From contig JAPLMA010000060.1 of NCBI GenBank assembly GCA_026387255.1, positions 1-64,000 on the forward strand: a DNA stretch of 64,000 nucleotides, given 5' to 3'. How positions within the stretch are numbered: the stretch's first letter is position 1; the number at the start of each line of letters is the position of its first letter. A program made the position numbers and the translations under genes. Source of the stretch: Candidatus Omnitrophota bacterium (GTDB taxonomy: Bacteria > Omnitrophota > Gorgyraeia > Gygaellales > Profunditerraquicolaceae). The notes under the pieces are model-generated. The model worked only from the letters and a program-made list of their open reading frames with translations. It searched no databases and had not been told where the DNA came from. Of this stretch, positions 8,100 to 16,717 are shown piece by piece.

Positions 8100-9263
8100 A
8101 TGTCTATTAAAGGTGATTATTACCAAATTTTAGGAATTCCTAAGACTGCTAGTCCGGATGAAATTAAAAGGGCCTATCGCGAGATGGCGCTTAAATTTCA
8201 TCCGGACCGCGTGCCGGCGGAAGAAAAGAAAGCCGCGGAGGAGAAATTTAAGGGAATTTCTGAAGCATATGCTGTGCTTTCGGATTCTGCTAAGCGTGAT
8301 CTCTATAATCAATACGGACATTCCGGTATTGACCAGAAATACGCCCAAGAAGATATTTTTAAGGGTGCTGATTTTAGTAGTATTTTCAGAGAAATGGGTG
8401 GTGGATCTGGAGGCTCCGGGAGTATTTTTGAGGAGCTATTCGGTGATATGGGGTTTGATATCTCTGGATCAAGGCAGTCCAGATCGCAATCTGCCCGGCG
8501 GCGCGGCAGGGATTTACAGATTGCGATTGAAATTTCCTTGGAAGAAGCAGCTGTAGGCGTAGAAAAGATTATTACTGTGCCACGCTATGAAACCTGTACA
8601 GTTTGTTCAGGTAGTGGCGCTAAACCCGGCTCTAAGCGGACGGTTTGTTCACAATGTAAAGGAGCAGGTAAAACAGTAGTTTCAAATGGTTTTTTCCAAA
8701 TGGCTCAAACCTGTTCGCGCTGTAGCGGTGAGGGCTCAATTATTCAAACTGCCTGTGCGGATTGCCGGGGAGAAGGCAGAGTTAAAGTTACTAAAAAGAT
8801 AAAAGTTAAGATACCCGCCGGAGTTGATAATGGCTCTCAACTACGCGTACGCGCAGAAGGCGAAGCGGGATTAAATAGCCGGGGAGATTTATATGTAGTG
8901 ATAGAGGTTAGAGAGCATGCGATTTTCCAACGGCATCATAATGATATTGCTACAGCGGTGAATATAAGTTTGGCCAAAGCTATTCTGGGTGGCGAGGTTG
9001 AGGTTCCGGCTTTAGACGGAAAATTAATGATGAAGATACCCGCGGGTACTCAATGTGGAAAAACTTTCCGTCTTAATGGTAAAGGTATACCGGACTTACA
9101 TTCTCGGGATATGGGTGATGAATTAGTCAAAGTTGATATCCAAATTCCTACCAGGTTGACTGCGCAACAGAGGCAATTGATAGAGGAGTTTGCCCGCTTA
9201 AACGGTGAAAATTTAGGAGCTAAGGAAAACTTTACGGATAAGTTTAAGAAAACATTTCGCTAA
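8100..9263 (+). CDS. dnaJ: Chaperone DnaJ (Hsp40)
   Basis: Co-chaperone that stimulates DnaK ATPase and delivers substrates. The J domain (about 1-70) has the HPD motif in KFHPDRV. A Gly/Phe-rich region follows (GGGSGGSGSIFEELFG). The zinc-binding domain has four CxxCxGxG repeats: CTVCSGSG, CSQCKGAG, CSRCSGEG and CADCRGEG. The C-terminal beta domains follow. Its 387 residues make a complete type I DnaJ. It is the last gene of the hrcA-grpE-dnaK-dnaJ operon and is followed by a 141-base repeat-bearing gap. Confidence 0.97.
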   Translation: MSIKGDYYQILGIPKTASPDEIKRAYREMALKFHPDRVPAEEKKAAEEKFKGISEAYAVLSDSAKRDLYNQYGHSGIDQKYAQEDIFKGADFSSIFREMGGGSGGSGSIFEELFGDMGFDISGSRQSRSQSARRRGRDLQIAIEISLEEAAVGVEKIITVPRYETCTVCSGSGAKPGSKRTVCSQCKGAGKTVVSNGFFQMAQTCSRCSGEGSIIQTACADCRGEGRVKVTKKIKVKIPAGVDNGSQLRVRAEGEAGLNSRGDLYVVIEVREHAIFQRHHNDIATAVNISLAKAILGGEVEVPALDGKLMMKIPAGTQCGKTFRLNGKGIPDLHSRDMGDELVKVDIQIPTRLTAQQRQLIEEFARLNGENLGAKENFTDKFKKTFR

Positions 9264-9316
9264 TGTCATTCCTATCCTCGATTAGTACATTTAAGGGCAG
9301 GTTTTATTGATACAAA

Positions 9317-9379
9317 TTGTCATCCTCGCGGAAGCGGGGATCTAAAAGAAATAGATTAACGTTTTCACGGGAATGACGA
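9317..9379. repeat. MITE-like element with imperfect inverted ends
   Basis: In the dnaJ-fmdB gap, TTGTCATCCTCGCG at the left end mirrors CACGGGAATGACGA at the right end, and GCGGAAGCGGGGATC lies just inside the left end. A further TGTCATTCCT stretch directly after the dnaJ stop (9264) looks like a partial second copy. This resembles widespread short dispersed repeats beginning GTCATTCCCG. It carries no ORF. Confidence 0.55.
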
Positions 9380-9404
9380 ATATGCGCGGAGAAAAAAGGA
9401 AAAT

Positions 9405-9668
9405 ATGCCTACTTATGAATATGAATGCTTAGCTTGTAAAAATAAATTTGAAATTTTACAGAGTATAACCTCTCGGCCTAAAATTAAGTGCCCGAAATGC
9501 GGTAAGAAGTTAAAAAAGTTAATTAGTAGCACGGGGGGTTTTATTTTTAAGGGAAAAGGTTTTTACGCTACAGATTATAAGAAAACAGATAAATCCGTAA
9601 ATAGTTCTTCGCAGGCCGCTTGTTCTAAGGCTAATGCGGGATGTGCGGGTTGCCCAGCTCACAAGTAA
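9405..9668 (+). CDS. FmdB-family zinc-ribbon protein
   Basis: An 87-residue protein beginning MPTYEYECLACKNKFE, with cysteine pairs CLAC and CPKC forming a zinc ribbon and the ISSTGGFIFKGKGFYATDYKK motif typical of the FmdB/CxxC_CxxC_SSSS family. The C-terminal tail (ACSKANAGCAGCPAHK) has four additional cysteines that could bind metal. Proteins of this family are often annotated as regulatory, but their function is not established. A ribosome site (AAAGGAAA) precedes the ATG. It is not clearly in an operon: repeat elements lie on both sides. Confidence 0.85.
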   Translation: MPTYEYECLACKNKFEILQSITSRPKIKCPKCGKKLKKLISSTGGFIFKGKGFYATDYKKTDKSVNSSSQAACSKANAGCAGCPAHK

Positions 9669-9669
9669 A

Positions 9670-9713
9670 CCCCATTAGAAGTGGCGTACCGCGCCGCGGG
9701 ATTTCTAACGGGG
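9670..9713. repeat. Palindromic repeat with CCCC(A/G)TTAGAA ends
   Basis: CCCCATTAGAA at the left and TTCTAACGGGG at the right form an 11-bp inverted repeat (one mismatch) around a GC-rich centre with GCGCCGCGGG. It starts 1 base after the fmdB stop and ends 23 bases before the preferred start of the DUF1015 gene. In one frame it reads through into that gene, which explains why a naive start would be placed at 9641. Confidence 0.7.
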
Positions 9714-9736
9714 TAAATAAAGATGTTTTTAATTTT

Positions 9737-11026
9737 ATGAGCAAAACCAAGGCTTTTAAGGCAGTAGTTTATAATGCAAAGATTATTGGGGATTTTAACC
9801 AAGTGGTTTGCCCGCCTTATGATGTGATTTCCTCTCAGGCTCAAGATATGCTGCACGAGCGCTCAATGCATAATTTCATTCATATACTTTTAGCTAAGGA
9901 TTCTCCTTTAGATGATAAATATCATAGGGCAGGAGCAATATTTAGCAGTTGGCTTCAGGAGAGAGTGTTTATTCAGGATGAGCAGCCAGCTGTATATTTT
10001 TATAGTCAGCAATATATTATTCGGGGTGAGAAAAAAACACGTTTAGGATTTATCTCTTTGCTGAGGTTGGGGGATGAAAAAAGTTCAGCTGTTTTTGGAC
10101 ATGAAAACACGCATCAAGCCGCAAAGCTGGATAGGTTTAAGCTTCTTAAACAGGTAAAAGCTAATCTTAGCACAATCTTTATAATTATTCTGGATAAAAA
10201 TCGAATTATTCAACGCATCTTTCAGAGGCAGCTTGGCGAACAGAAGCCTTTTATTGAAGTTATCGATGATGAAAAGACCGTGCATAAATTATGGCGCCTG
10301 AATGATCCGGCCATTCTTAAGACAATTGAATCTAGTATGAATTCTGAAGATATGTTTATTGCCGACGGACATCATCGTTATGAGGTTTCCTGCGCCTATC
10401 GGGATCTGGAGCGTGAGAAACTCAAGGGCGATTTTACCGGCGAAGAAGATTTTAATTATTGCTTAGCATATTTTACTAATACGGATTATCGGGGGCTGTC
10501 TATTTTACCTATTCACCGACTACTTAAATTAGATGCGCGTCTGGATTTAAATGATTTTATGGCCAAGTGTAAAGAGTATTTTGATATCGACCAGCTAAAA
10601 GACCGAACACGTTTTTTCTTCTTACTGGAAAAAGCCGGTTGCTCAGAGCATCTGTTGGGGTTATATGTAGATAAAAAATATTTCCTTTTACGCTTAAAGA
10701 ATGTCAAAATGTTAGATAAGCTAATTGTGGATAAACCTAAAGAGTATCGCTCACTTGACGTGGCGATTCTTAATTACCTGGTATTTAAAAATATTCTTAA
10801 ACTTGATTTAAATGACTCAACGGCTATAAAATATAGCCCGGATCCCTATGCATTAATAGATGAAGTTGATACGGATCCTTTAAATGTTGCCTTTTTCTTA
10901 AATCCGGTTAAAATCCAACAGATTATCGATATTGCTACTAGTGGCAATAAAATGCCTCCTAAATCCACCTATTTTTATCCTAAGGTGCTTTCAGGACTCT
11001 TGGTGAATAAGTTTGAAAAGGAATAA
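9737..11026 (+). CDS. DUF1015 family protein
   Basis: A 429-residue protein from the preferred ATG at 9737 (MSKTKAFKAVVYN). An upstream in-frame start at 9641 would include the palindromic repeat and overlap fmdB. Family hallmarks are CPPYDVIS (about residues 27-34), the long FIHILLAKD segment, GHENTHQAAKLDR, and IADGHHRYEVSCAYRDL in the centre. The family is conserved in bacteria and archaea and lacks a firmly proven function; it is frequently near serine or phosphoglycerate metabolism genes, but not here. accD follows after 2 bases, so the two may be co-transcribed. Confidence 0.85.
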   Translation: MSKTKAFKAVVYNAKIIGDFNQVVCPPYDVISSQAQDMLHERSMHNFIHILLAKDSPLDDKYHRAGAIFSSWLQERVFIQDEQPAVYFYSQQYIIRGEKKTRLGFISLLRLGDEKSSAVFGHENTHQAAKLDRFKLLKQVKANLSTIFIIILDKNRIIQRIFQRQLGEQKPFIEVIDDEKTVHKLWRLNDPAILKTIESSMNSEDMFIADGHHRYEVSCAYRDLEREKLKGDFTGEEDFNYCLAYFTNTDYRGLSILPIHRLLKLDARLDLNDFMAKCKEYFDIDQLKDRTRFFFLLEKAGCSEHLLGLYVDKKYFLLRLKNVKMLDKLIVDKPKEYRSLDVAILNYLVFKNILKLDLNDSTAIKYSPDPYALIDEVDTDPLNVAFFLNPVKIQQIIDIATSGNKMPPKSTYFYPKVLSGLLVNKFEKE

Positions 11027-11028
11027 GC

Positions 11029-11868
11029 ATGGCCTTATTTGGTAAACCAAAATATACCATTGTTCGTTTAAAGAAAAAAGAAATTCCTGATGGTTTATGG
11101 ACAAAATGCGAGGAATGCTTAGAGACTCTTTATAATAAATCACTGGAAGAAAATTCCAAGGTTTGCCCTAAATGTAATTATCATTTTGGCTTAACCGCGC
11201 ATGAAAGAATAGAGCTATTGTTTGACCAGGATACTTTTAATGAATTCGATAAAGATATGGAGTCAGCTGATCCGCTCGATTTTAAGGGGCCCAAAACCTA
11301 CAAAGATAAAATCAAGCAGGATCAGGAGGCAACCGGGTTAAAAGATGCCGTTATATCCGGAGAAGGTAAAATTAAATCCCGGCCGGTTGTGGTGGCGGTT
11401 ACGGATTCTCGCTTTATTATGGGGTCGATGGGTTCGGTAGTTGGTGAAAAAATTACTCGAGCAATTGAATATGCCACAAAAAATAAGCTGCCCATGATTA
11501 TTGTTTCTGGTTCAGGTGGAGGGGCGCGGATGTATGAAGGTTTATATAGCCTAATGCAGATGGCTAAAACCTGCGCCGCTTTATCGTATCATCATAAAGC
11601 AAGCTTGCCTTACATTTCTGTGCTGACTAACCCCACGATGGCGGGAATCATGGCTTCATTTGCCGGGGTAGGAGATATAATTATGGCTGAACCTAATGCG
11701 CTGATTGGTTTTACCGGGCCGCGAGTTATTGAACAAACAATCCGGCAGAAATTACCAATGGGTTTTCAACGCTCAGAGTTTTTGTTAGATCATGGGCTGA
11801 TCGATATGATTGTGCATCGCAAAAATATGAAAAGCACCTTAAGCCAATTGCTTGACTATCTTGCTTAA
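11029..11868 (+). CDS. accD: Acetyl-CoA carboxylase carboxyltransferase subunit beta
   Basis: Beta subunit of the carboxyltransferase that forms malonyl-CoA for fatty acid synthesis. The N-terminal zinc ribbon has Cys27, Cys30, Cys46 and Cys49 (CEEC and CPKC). The crotonase-like carboxyltransferase core includes SGSGGGARMYEGLYSLMQM and TNPTMAGIMASFAGVGDIIM. Its 279 residues are normal. It starts 2 bases after the DUF1015 gene. The partner accA is not in the window. The -35 box of the next gene's promoter lies within its last codons. Confidence 0.95.
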   Translation: MALFGKPKYTIVRLKKKEIPDGLWTKCEECLETLYNKSLEENSKVCPKCNYHFGLTAHERIELLFDQDTFNEFDKDMESADPLDFKGPKTYKDKIKQDQEATGLKDAVISGEGKIKSRPVVVAVTDSRFIMGSMGSVVGEKITRAIEYATKNKLPMIIVSGSGGGARMYEGLYSLMQMAKTCAALSYHHKASLPYISVLTNPTMAGIMASFAGVGDIIMAEPNALIGFTGPRVIEQTIRQKLPMGFQRSEFLLDHGLIDMIVHRKNMKSTLSQLLDYLA

Positions 11869-11879
11869 GTTTGTATAAT
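11852..11879 (+). promoter_or_regulatory. Sigma-70 promoter before ABC ATPase gene
   Basis: TTGACT at 11852-11857, a 16-base spacer and a consensus TATAAT at 11874-11879. The -35 lies inside the end of accD. The ATG of the ABC ATPase gene is at 11937, with an AAAGGAG ribosome site. Confidence 0.7.
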
Positions 11880-11936
11880 AGTTAGTTAGGTTTTCTAAAT
11901 ACTAGCTACTAGCTACTTTTATAAAGGAGTATATGT

Positions 11937-13040
11937 ATGGCTCAGGTAAGTTTAAGGGACGTCAGTAAAGTTTATCCGGGTAATGTTACTGCGGTGAATA
12001 AAGTAAATCTAGGCATTGAAAATAAAGAGTTTATGGTTTTAGTTGGTCCTTCGGGCTGTGGTAAATCCACCACCTTAAGAATGATCGCGGGTTTAGAGGA
12101 AATAAGCTCTGGTGATGTCTATATTGGAAATAAGCGGGTTAATGATGTTCCAGCAAAAGATCGGGATATTGCTATGGTTTTTCAGAATTACGCTCTTTAT
12201 CCGCATATGACGGTTGAAGAAAATATGTCATTTGGCTTGCGGCTTAGGCGCATCTCTAAACAAGAGATTGGGCAGCGAGTTAATGAAGCGGCCGAAATTC
12301 TAGGGATTAAAAGATTGTTGAAGCGTAAACCCCGCGAACTTTCTGGTGGAGAGCGACAAAGGGTAGCTGTCGGCAGGGCGATTGTAAGAAAACCGATGGT
12401 TTTTCTGTTCGATGAACCTTTAAGTAATCTTGACGCCAAGATGCGCGTACAGATGCGCACCGAGATTCATAAGCTACATATTCGGTTACAGACTACTATT
12501 ATTTATGTGACGCATGATCAGGTGGAAGCGATGACGATGGGAGATCGTATCGCCGTGATGAAAGATGGCCTCATTGCTCAGTTGGGGGACCCGATTGATG
12601 TTTATGATCATCCGAAAAATAAGTTTGTTGCCGGTTTTATCGGTTCGCCACCGATGAATTTTATGCAAGGCAAGATTATTAAAAAAGACGGCAAGCTCTA
12701 TTTTGATGAAGGCAAGATTCAGGTAAAACTGGTAGAGGATATGCATAAGAAGATGATTAATTATGTTAATCATGAAATATTATTTGGTATTCGTTCTGAA
12801 GATATTTATGATAAATTATTTGTTTCGCAGGCCCCACCGGAAAATGTAGTTCGGGTAAACTGTGAGGTATTTGAACCGATGGGTTCAGAGGTTTATCTCT
12901 ACCTGAACACGGGTAAGCATACCTTTATTGCCCGGGTTAGCGCGCACGACCGTCCTAAGGTCAATCAGGAGATGGATGTAGTTTTCGATATGAGCAAGGT
13001 GCATTTCTTTGATAAAGATACTGAAGAAACTATTTGTTAA
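11937..13040 (+). CDS. ABC transporter ATP-binding protein, UgpC/MalK type
   Basis: ATPase of the CUT1 sugar-importer class. Walker [10 protein letters not shown] is at residues 37-45. The Q-loop [12 protein letters not shown], signature [14 protein letters not shown], Walker [16 protein letters not shown] and switch [15 protein letters not shown] follow in order. The C-terminal third has the MalK/UgpC-style TOBE region (GIRSEDIYD, then [13 protein letters not shown]). It has 367 residues. No permease or solute-binding gene is adjacent, so it probably serves as a shared ATPase for sugar importers encoded elsewhere; that role is inference. It has its own promoter. Confidence 0.9.
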   Translation: MAQVSLRDVSKVYPGNVTAVNKVNLGIENKEFMVLVGPSGCGKSTTLRMIAGLEEISSGDVYIGNKRVNDVPAKDRDIAMVFQNYALYPHMTVEENMSFGLRLRRISKQEIGQRVNEAAEILGIKRLLKRKPRELSGGERQRVAVGRAIVRKPMVFLFDEPLSNLDAKMRVQMRTEIHKLHIRLQTTIIYVTHDQVEAMTMGDRIAVMKDGLIAQLGDPIDVYDHPKNKFVAGFIGSPPMNFMQGKIIKKDGKLYFDEGKIQVKLVEDMHKKMINYVNHEILFGIRSEDIYDKLFVSQAPPENVVRVNCEVFEPMGSEVYLYLNTGKHTFIARVSAHDRPKVNQEMDVVFDMSKVHFFDKDTEETIC

Positions 13041-13116
13041 GCTCTACTTAAAGTCCCCAATAAATCGGTTATTCATTAAAGGCTTTAAGTAAATACATCC
13101 GTAACTAAAAAGCTTT

Positions 13117-14453
13117 ATGCAGCAAAATACCATCTCAAAAAAGTTCTGGTTGTGCCTATTATTCCTAGCGGTTATCCTACTTATAATAAATTCTGCCTTT
13201 TTTCATCAAAAAATTAATTTAATTGTTTTTTTTGTTTTTAGTTTAAGTGGCATTTTTATTTTTACTTTCCTTTTAAAGTTTTATTCCGCTAAATTACTGC
13301 TTATCCAATCCGGCATTGAACATAATCAGGAAGGCATAAATATAATCGCTGTAGAGAACAAAAAAAATCAAGAGCAAGCTATGGCGGTTAAATTAAAAAT
13401 TACCCGTTACGATAATTTAAAAAAATTAGTCGAAGATCTTAATCAGAGCTTAAAATTAGAGATCGTGATTCGCGTATTAAGTTCTACGGTTTATACGCTA
13501 ATCTCAAATAGTGCCGGGGTGGCTCTTTTTTACTTGGTGGATAGTCAGCAGCAAAAACTAAATTTGGTCTATTCGATGAAAGACGATGCAGAGCTAGTTG
13601 TACTTTCTAAAGAAGGTGATCTTTTTGATCAGTGGGTCTTAAGGCATTCCAGCCAGTTAATTATTGAGAATCTGAAAAATGATTTTCGGTTTGATGTTGA
13701 CAGCATGGGTAAAGAAGAGATGCGTTCGGTTTTATCTTTGATTAGTTCGCCCCTGATTAGTAATCATTCTTTGTTGGGGCTGTTGCGGCTAGAAAGTAAA
13801 AAGAACAATTTTTTTGACCAGGATGATTTACGTTTTCTTGCTTTGGTTAGTGATCTGGGTGCAGTAGCTATGGAAAACAGCCTGCTTTTTCAGAAAACTC
13901 AGGAATTAGCGATTCATGATGATCTGACTGCTTTATATACCCGCGGATATTTTATCGACAGGTTAAAAGATGAGGTTAGACGCGCTCAGCGCCTGGATCA
14001 AGATTTATCGTTAATGATGATCGACATTGATTTTTTTAAGCAATACAATGATAAATTTGGTCATATGATGGGAGATTTAGTGATTTTTTTAAGCAATACA
14101 ATGATAAATTTGGTCATATGATGGGAGATTTAGTTTTAAAGAAGATGGGGATATTATTAAAAGATGCGCTAAGCGAATTTAACCCTTTACTATGCCGTTT
14201 TGGAGGAGAAGAATTTTTAGTTATGCTGTCGGGGATAGATAAAAAGAAGGCTTTAATTATCGCCGAAAAACTGCGCCAGAGAATTCAAAGTGAAAAGATA
14301 ATCTTGCGACGCCAGAATACATATATCACTGTTTCTATCGGTTTAGCTAGTTTACCCCTGGACACAAAAGACCAAGATGAATTGGTCCACAAGGCAGATA
14401 AAGCGATGTATGCGGCTAAGGAAAAGGGCAGAAACCAGGTATGTTTAATATAA
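13117..14453 (+). pseudogene. GAF-GGDEF diguanylate cyclase split by 53-bp duplication
   Basis: Two N-terminal membrane segments (about residues 8-55) lead to a GAF-like sensor region and a GGDEF domain. An exact tandem duplication of 53 bp (14029-14081 and 14082-14134) lies in the first part of the GGDEF domain and shifts the frame. The first reading frame stops at 14121, and the remainder continues from 14118 (MMGDLVLKKMG) to 14453. Removing one copy restores 427 codons with a continuous IDFFKQYNDKFGHMMGDLVL and an intact FGGEEF active-site motif. The damage is therefore recent, reversible in principle, or an assembly artefact. The start ATG lacks an obvious ribosome site. Confidence 0.85.
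14029..14134 (+). repeat. Exact 53-bp tandem duplication
   Basis: Unit 1 is 14029-14081 and unit 2 is 14082-14134. Both begin GATTTTTTTAAGCAATACAA and end GGGAGATTTAGT, with no differences. Because 53 is not a multiple of 3, it frameshifts the host GGDEF gene. Confidence 0.97.
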
Positions 14454-15258
14454 TATTATTTTTAATTATTCTTATCGCCTTTAGTTTATCTTACAAAGAG
14501 ATTTTTTCTGTCCGGCTTAAGCGTCAAGAAGCCAGCTATACGCGTTTGGTAAATGAACTTAAGGTCTTGCATGAATTTAAAAAAAGTTTAGATTTGGAAA
14601 ATAATCTCCTCAATAAAAGATTTGATGATACTCTGGCGCTCTATGAGTTAACTAAAGATATTTGTCAGAGTCTGGATGAGGAAAAAGTATTTACAATTTT
14701 TAATAAGAATTTAAAGAAGCATATTGACATTGGTGATTGTCAATACATTAGGGATAGCGCGAATTTAGTTAAATATAAAAATTATCTGATTCTGCCTTTA
14801 ATTCTAGAGGGAAATCAAATCGCTGGCTATCTGGCGGTAGATAGAATTTTAGAAACAGACAAAGAAAAGTTTGGAATTCTTACGCAACAGTTTTTAATTG
14901 GGTTAAGAAGGGCGCTTTTTTATCGCCAGGTTCAGGAATTAACGATTACCGATGCGCTGACTAGTGTTTATTGTCGAAGGTATTTTTTAGAGCGTTTTAG
15001 CGAAGAGCTCAAGCGTTCTAAAAAAAATAAATTATCTTTAGCCTTTTTGATGTTAGATATAGATAATTTTAAACAATACAATGATCGTTACGGACATTTA
15101 GTTGGGGATGCCATATTGCGTCAGGTTTCTAAAATTATTTCGCTGGCGGTTAGGCAAATCGATTTTACCGGCCGTTACATTTAATTGATCTGGCAGATCA
15201 GGCTTTATATTTAGCCAAGGAAACCGGAAAAAATAAAGTTTGTTTCTCACCAACCTAA
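14441..15258 (+). pseudogene. Second GGDEF protein with active-site region deleted
   Basis: The ATG at 14441 (overlapping the previous gene) begins a protein with one N-terminal membrane segment, a coiled linker, a GAF-like region and the start of a GGDEF domain (LTITDALTSVYCRRYFLERF, then MLDIDNFKQYNDRYGHLVGD). The frame ends at 15184 after FTGRYI. Immediately afterwards, in another frame, the sequence encodes the usual domain end: LIDLADQALYLAKETGKNKV, stopping at 15258. The stretch that should lie between, about 60 codons with the GG(D/E)EF loop, is absent. This gene is a deletion remnant with no catalytic loop. Confidence 0.82.
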
Positions 15259-15295
15259 TTATTCGATTTTCGTTTTTTGTTTTAACCATGTCTAC

Positions 15296-15459
15296 GCGGG
15301 TCCTGTCGAGCCTTGTCTCTCGCCGGGGCGCTTGTTTTGCCCCGGCGAGGCAAAACTGCGCTCGGGTCGGCTGCGTCGCTCTGCCGAGACATATATTGGG
15401 GGCAACCGTGCCCGCTCCTTGCCTCCACGCCCGGCTCGAAGCCAAGGCTCGCCACCCGC
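15296..15459 (+). ncRNA. Structured element, CCTGTC/GCC internal-loop hairpin, copy 1
   Basis: Outer stem GCGGGT (15296-15301) pairs with ACCCGC (15454-15459). An asymmetric loop has CCTGTC on the left and GCC on the right. The inner stem GAGCCTTG (15308-15315) pairs with CAAGGCTC (15443-15450). Within the long loop is a perfect 11-bp hairpin (15319-15329 with 15339-15349). A second copy with the same outer stem and internal loop but a different inner stem is at 63736-63798. Whether this acts as RNA or as a DNA repeat is unknown. Confidence 0.6.
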
Positions 15460-15480
15460 TGAGAGCTTTACTAATTTATA

Positions 15481-15699
15481 AGCTTTCCGGCTTTTGCTGG
15501 AGGCACAATTAGAAGATTTTCGGCACTTCGACTATGCTCAGTGCCGATGGTGAGTGTAATCGAACCATCGGCAACAGTGTGCAAGGAATTACGTCGAGCG
15601 CAGGCGGTGTCTCTTTAGCGTAAGGAGCCGCGCCGTAGCGAGACGTAAGCCGCCGCACACGGCGAAAATCTTCGTGCCGGAAGCAAGAGCCGGAAAGCT
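15481..15699. repeat. About 220-bp branched inverted-repeat element
   Basis: The left arm 15481-15522 (AGCTTTCCGGCTTTTGCT, then GAAGATTTTCG) mirrors the right arm 15663-15699 (CGAAAATCTTCGTGCCGG, then GAGCCGGAAAGCT), with a few mismatches and a 5-base bulge. Inside are GCCGATGGT/ACCATCGGC (15543-15551 with 15564-15572) and GTGTGC/GCACAC (15577-15582 with 15655-15660). The left inner part contains a CTTCGACTATGCTCAGTG stretch similar to common dispersed repeats. No ORF. It could be a MITE or a non-coding RNA. Confidence 0.65.
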
Positions 15700-15755
15700 A
15701 ATGTTGGCATGTTATTAGCGAAAGATAGAACTCGCGTTAGGATAGTATTTATTCC

Positions 15756-15784
15756 TTGAAAACCGAAGTGTTTTAATATAAAAT
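15756..15784 (+). promoter_or_regulatory. Promoter of ROK gene, probably leaderless start
   Basis: TTGAAA at 15756-15761, a 17-base spacer and TAAAAT at 15779-15784. The ATG of the ROK kinase is at 15791, where transcription should begin, and there is no ribosome site between. Confidence 0.5.
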
Positions 15785-15790
15785 ACCACA

Positions 15791-16717
15791 ATGGCTAAAA
15801 AATTTATTATGGCGATAGATTTAGGCGGTACTAATTTGAAATGTGCTTTACTTGACAATAGTTTAAAGATTAAAGCCAAAAGCTCTTTTAGCACAAAGAG
15901 TTTTGATAGTAAATATAAACTTATTCAGGGAATTACCGATTTACTAGAAAGTTTAATTTTAAACCAAAGATTAAAGCGTTCTGCCATCCTGGGAGTGGGT
16001 ATTGGTGTGCCTGGCCCGGTAGATACTTTAAAAGGGATTGTGCATTTCTTACCGAATATTCCGGGATGGAAAGAGGTAGGGCTAAAAAAAATTCTGGAAC
16101 GGAAAATTAAGTTGCCGGTTTTTATTGATAATGATGCTAAGTTAATGACGCTAGCAGAGCATGAGTTGGGTGCGGCTAAGCACTATAAAAATGTATTATG
16201 TTTGACCTTGGGCACGGGAGTGGGCGGAGGTTTAATCATCAATGATTCACTCTACCGGGGTTCGGATAATGCCGCTGGGGAAGCTGGACACTTCCCGCTT
16301 AATGAAAATGGTCCTTTGTGTGGTTGCGGTGCTCATGGGTGCCTGGAGACATATGTTGGTAATCGTAAAATTATTAAAGCTGCGCGTGAATTGTTTGGCC
16401 CCAAAATTACCCTGGAAAGGGTAAGCGCATTAGCCAAAGAGAATAACCCTAAGGCAATAGATTTTTGGAGCCAGGTGGGTGGAAAGCTGGGTTTGGCTTT
16501 AAGTGGGATTGTAAATCTACTTAACCTTGATCTGATTGTAATTGGTGGAGGGGTATCTTACGCTGGCCCTGTATTATTTGAGAGTATCCGGCGAACAATT
16601 ATATTGCGCGCAATGCGCCTGCAGGCAAAAAGAGTAAGAGTAGTTAAGGCTAAGTTAGGAATGGATGCCGGAATTATTGGGGCAGGATATCTGGTTAGAG
16701 AAAGGTTAAAGGGATGA
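15791..16717 (+). CDS. ROK-family sugar kinase (glucokinase-like)
   Basis: Phosphorylates glucose or a related hexose, or acts as another ROK sugar kinase. The ATP-binding phosphate-1 motif [10 protein letters not shown] is at residues 8-17. [11 protein letters not shown] and [12 protein letters not shown] follow. The ROK zinc signature [14 protein letters not shown], with the preceding GHFP, is complete. Its 308 residues are typical for a kinase; no N-terminal DNA-binding domain is present, so it is not a NagC/XylR-type repressor. It overlaps the next gene by 4 bases, giving a likely operon of sugar kinase, aldolase and lptD. The start appears leaderless. Confidence 0.88.
   Translation: MAKKFIMAIDLGGTNLKCALLDNSLKIKAKSSFSTKSFDSKYKLIQGITDLLESLILNQRLKRSAILGVGIGVPGPVDTLKGIVHFLPNIPGWKEVGLKKILERKIKLPVFIDNDAKLMTLAEHELGAAKHYKNVLCLTLGTGVGGGLIINDSLYRGSDNAAGEAGHFPLNENGPLCGCGAHGCLETYVGNRKIIKAARELFGPKITLERVSALAKENNPKAIDFWSQVGGKLGLALSGIVNLLNLDLIVIGGGVSYAGPVLFESIRRTIILRAMRLQAKRVRVVKAKLGMDAGIIGAGYLVRERLKG

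Larger units (their letters stand above)
15259..15790. other. 532-base gene-free structured region
   Basis: No credible protein gene. It contains a 164-bp hairpin element (15296-15459), a roughly 220-bp branched inverted-repeat element (15481-15699), and a promoter-like stretch just before the ROK gene. GC content is well above the neighbouring genes. A 90-codon ORF across the first element is an accident of the GC-rich repeats. Confidence 0.7.

Noticed and set aside
15240..15512. 90-codon plus-strand ORF
   Set aside because: It is formed by the GC-rich hairpin element; composition is odd, with no ribosome site and no recognisable domain.
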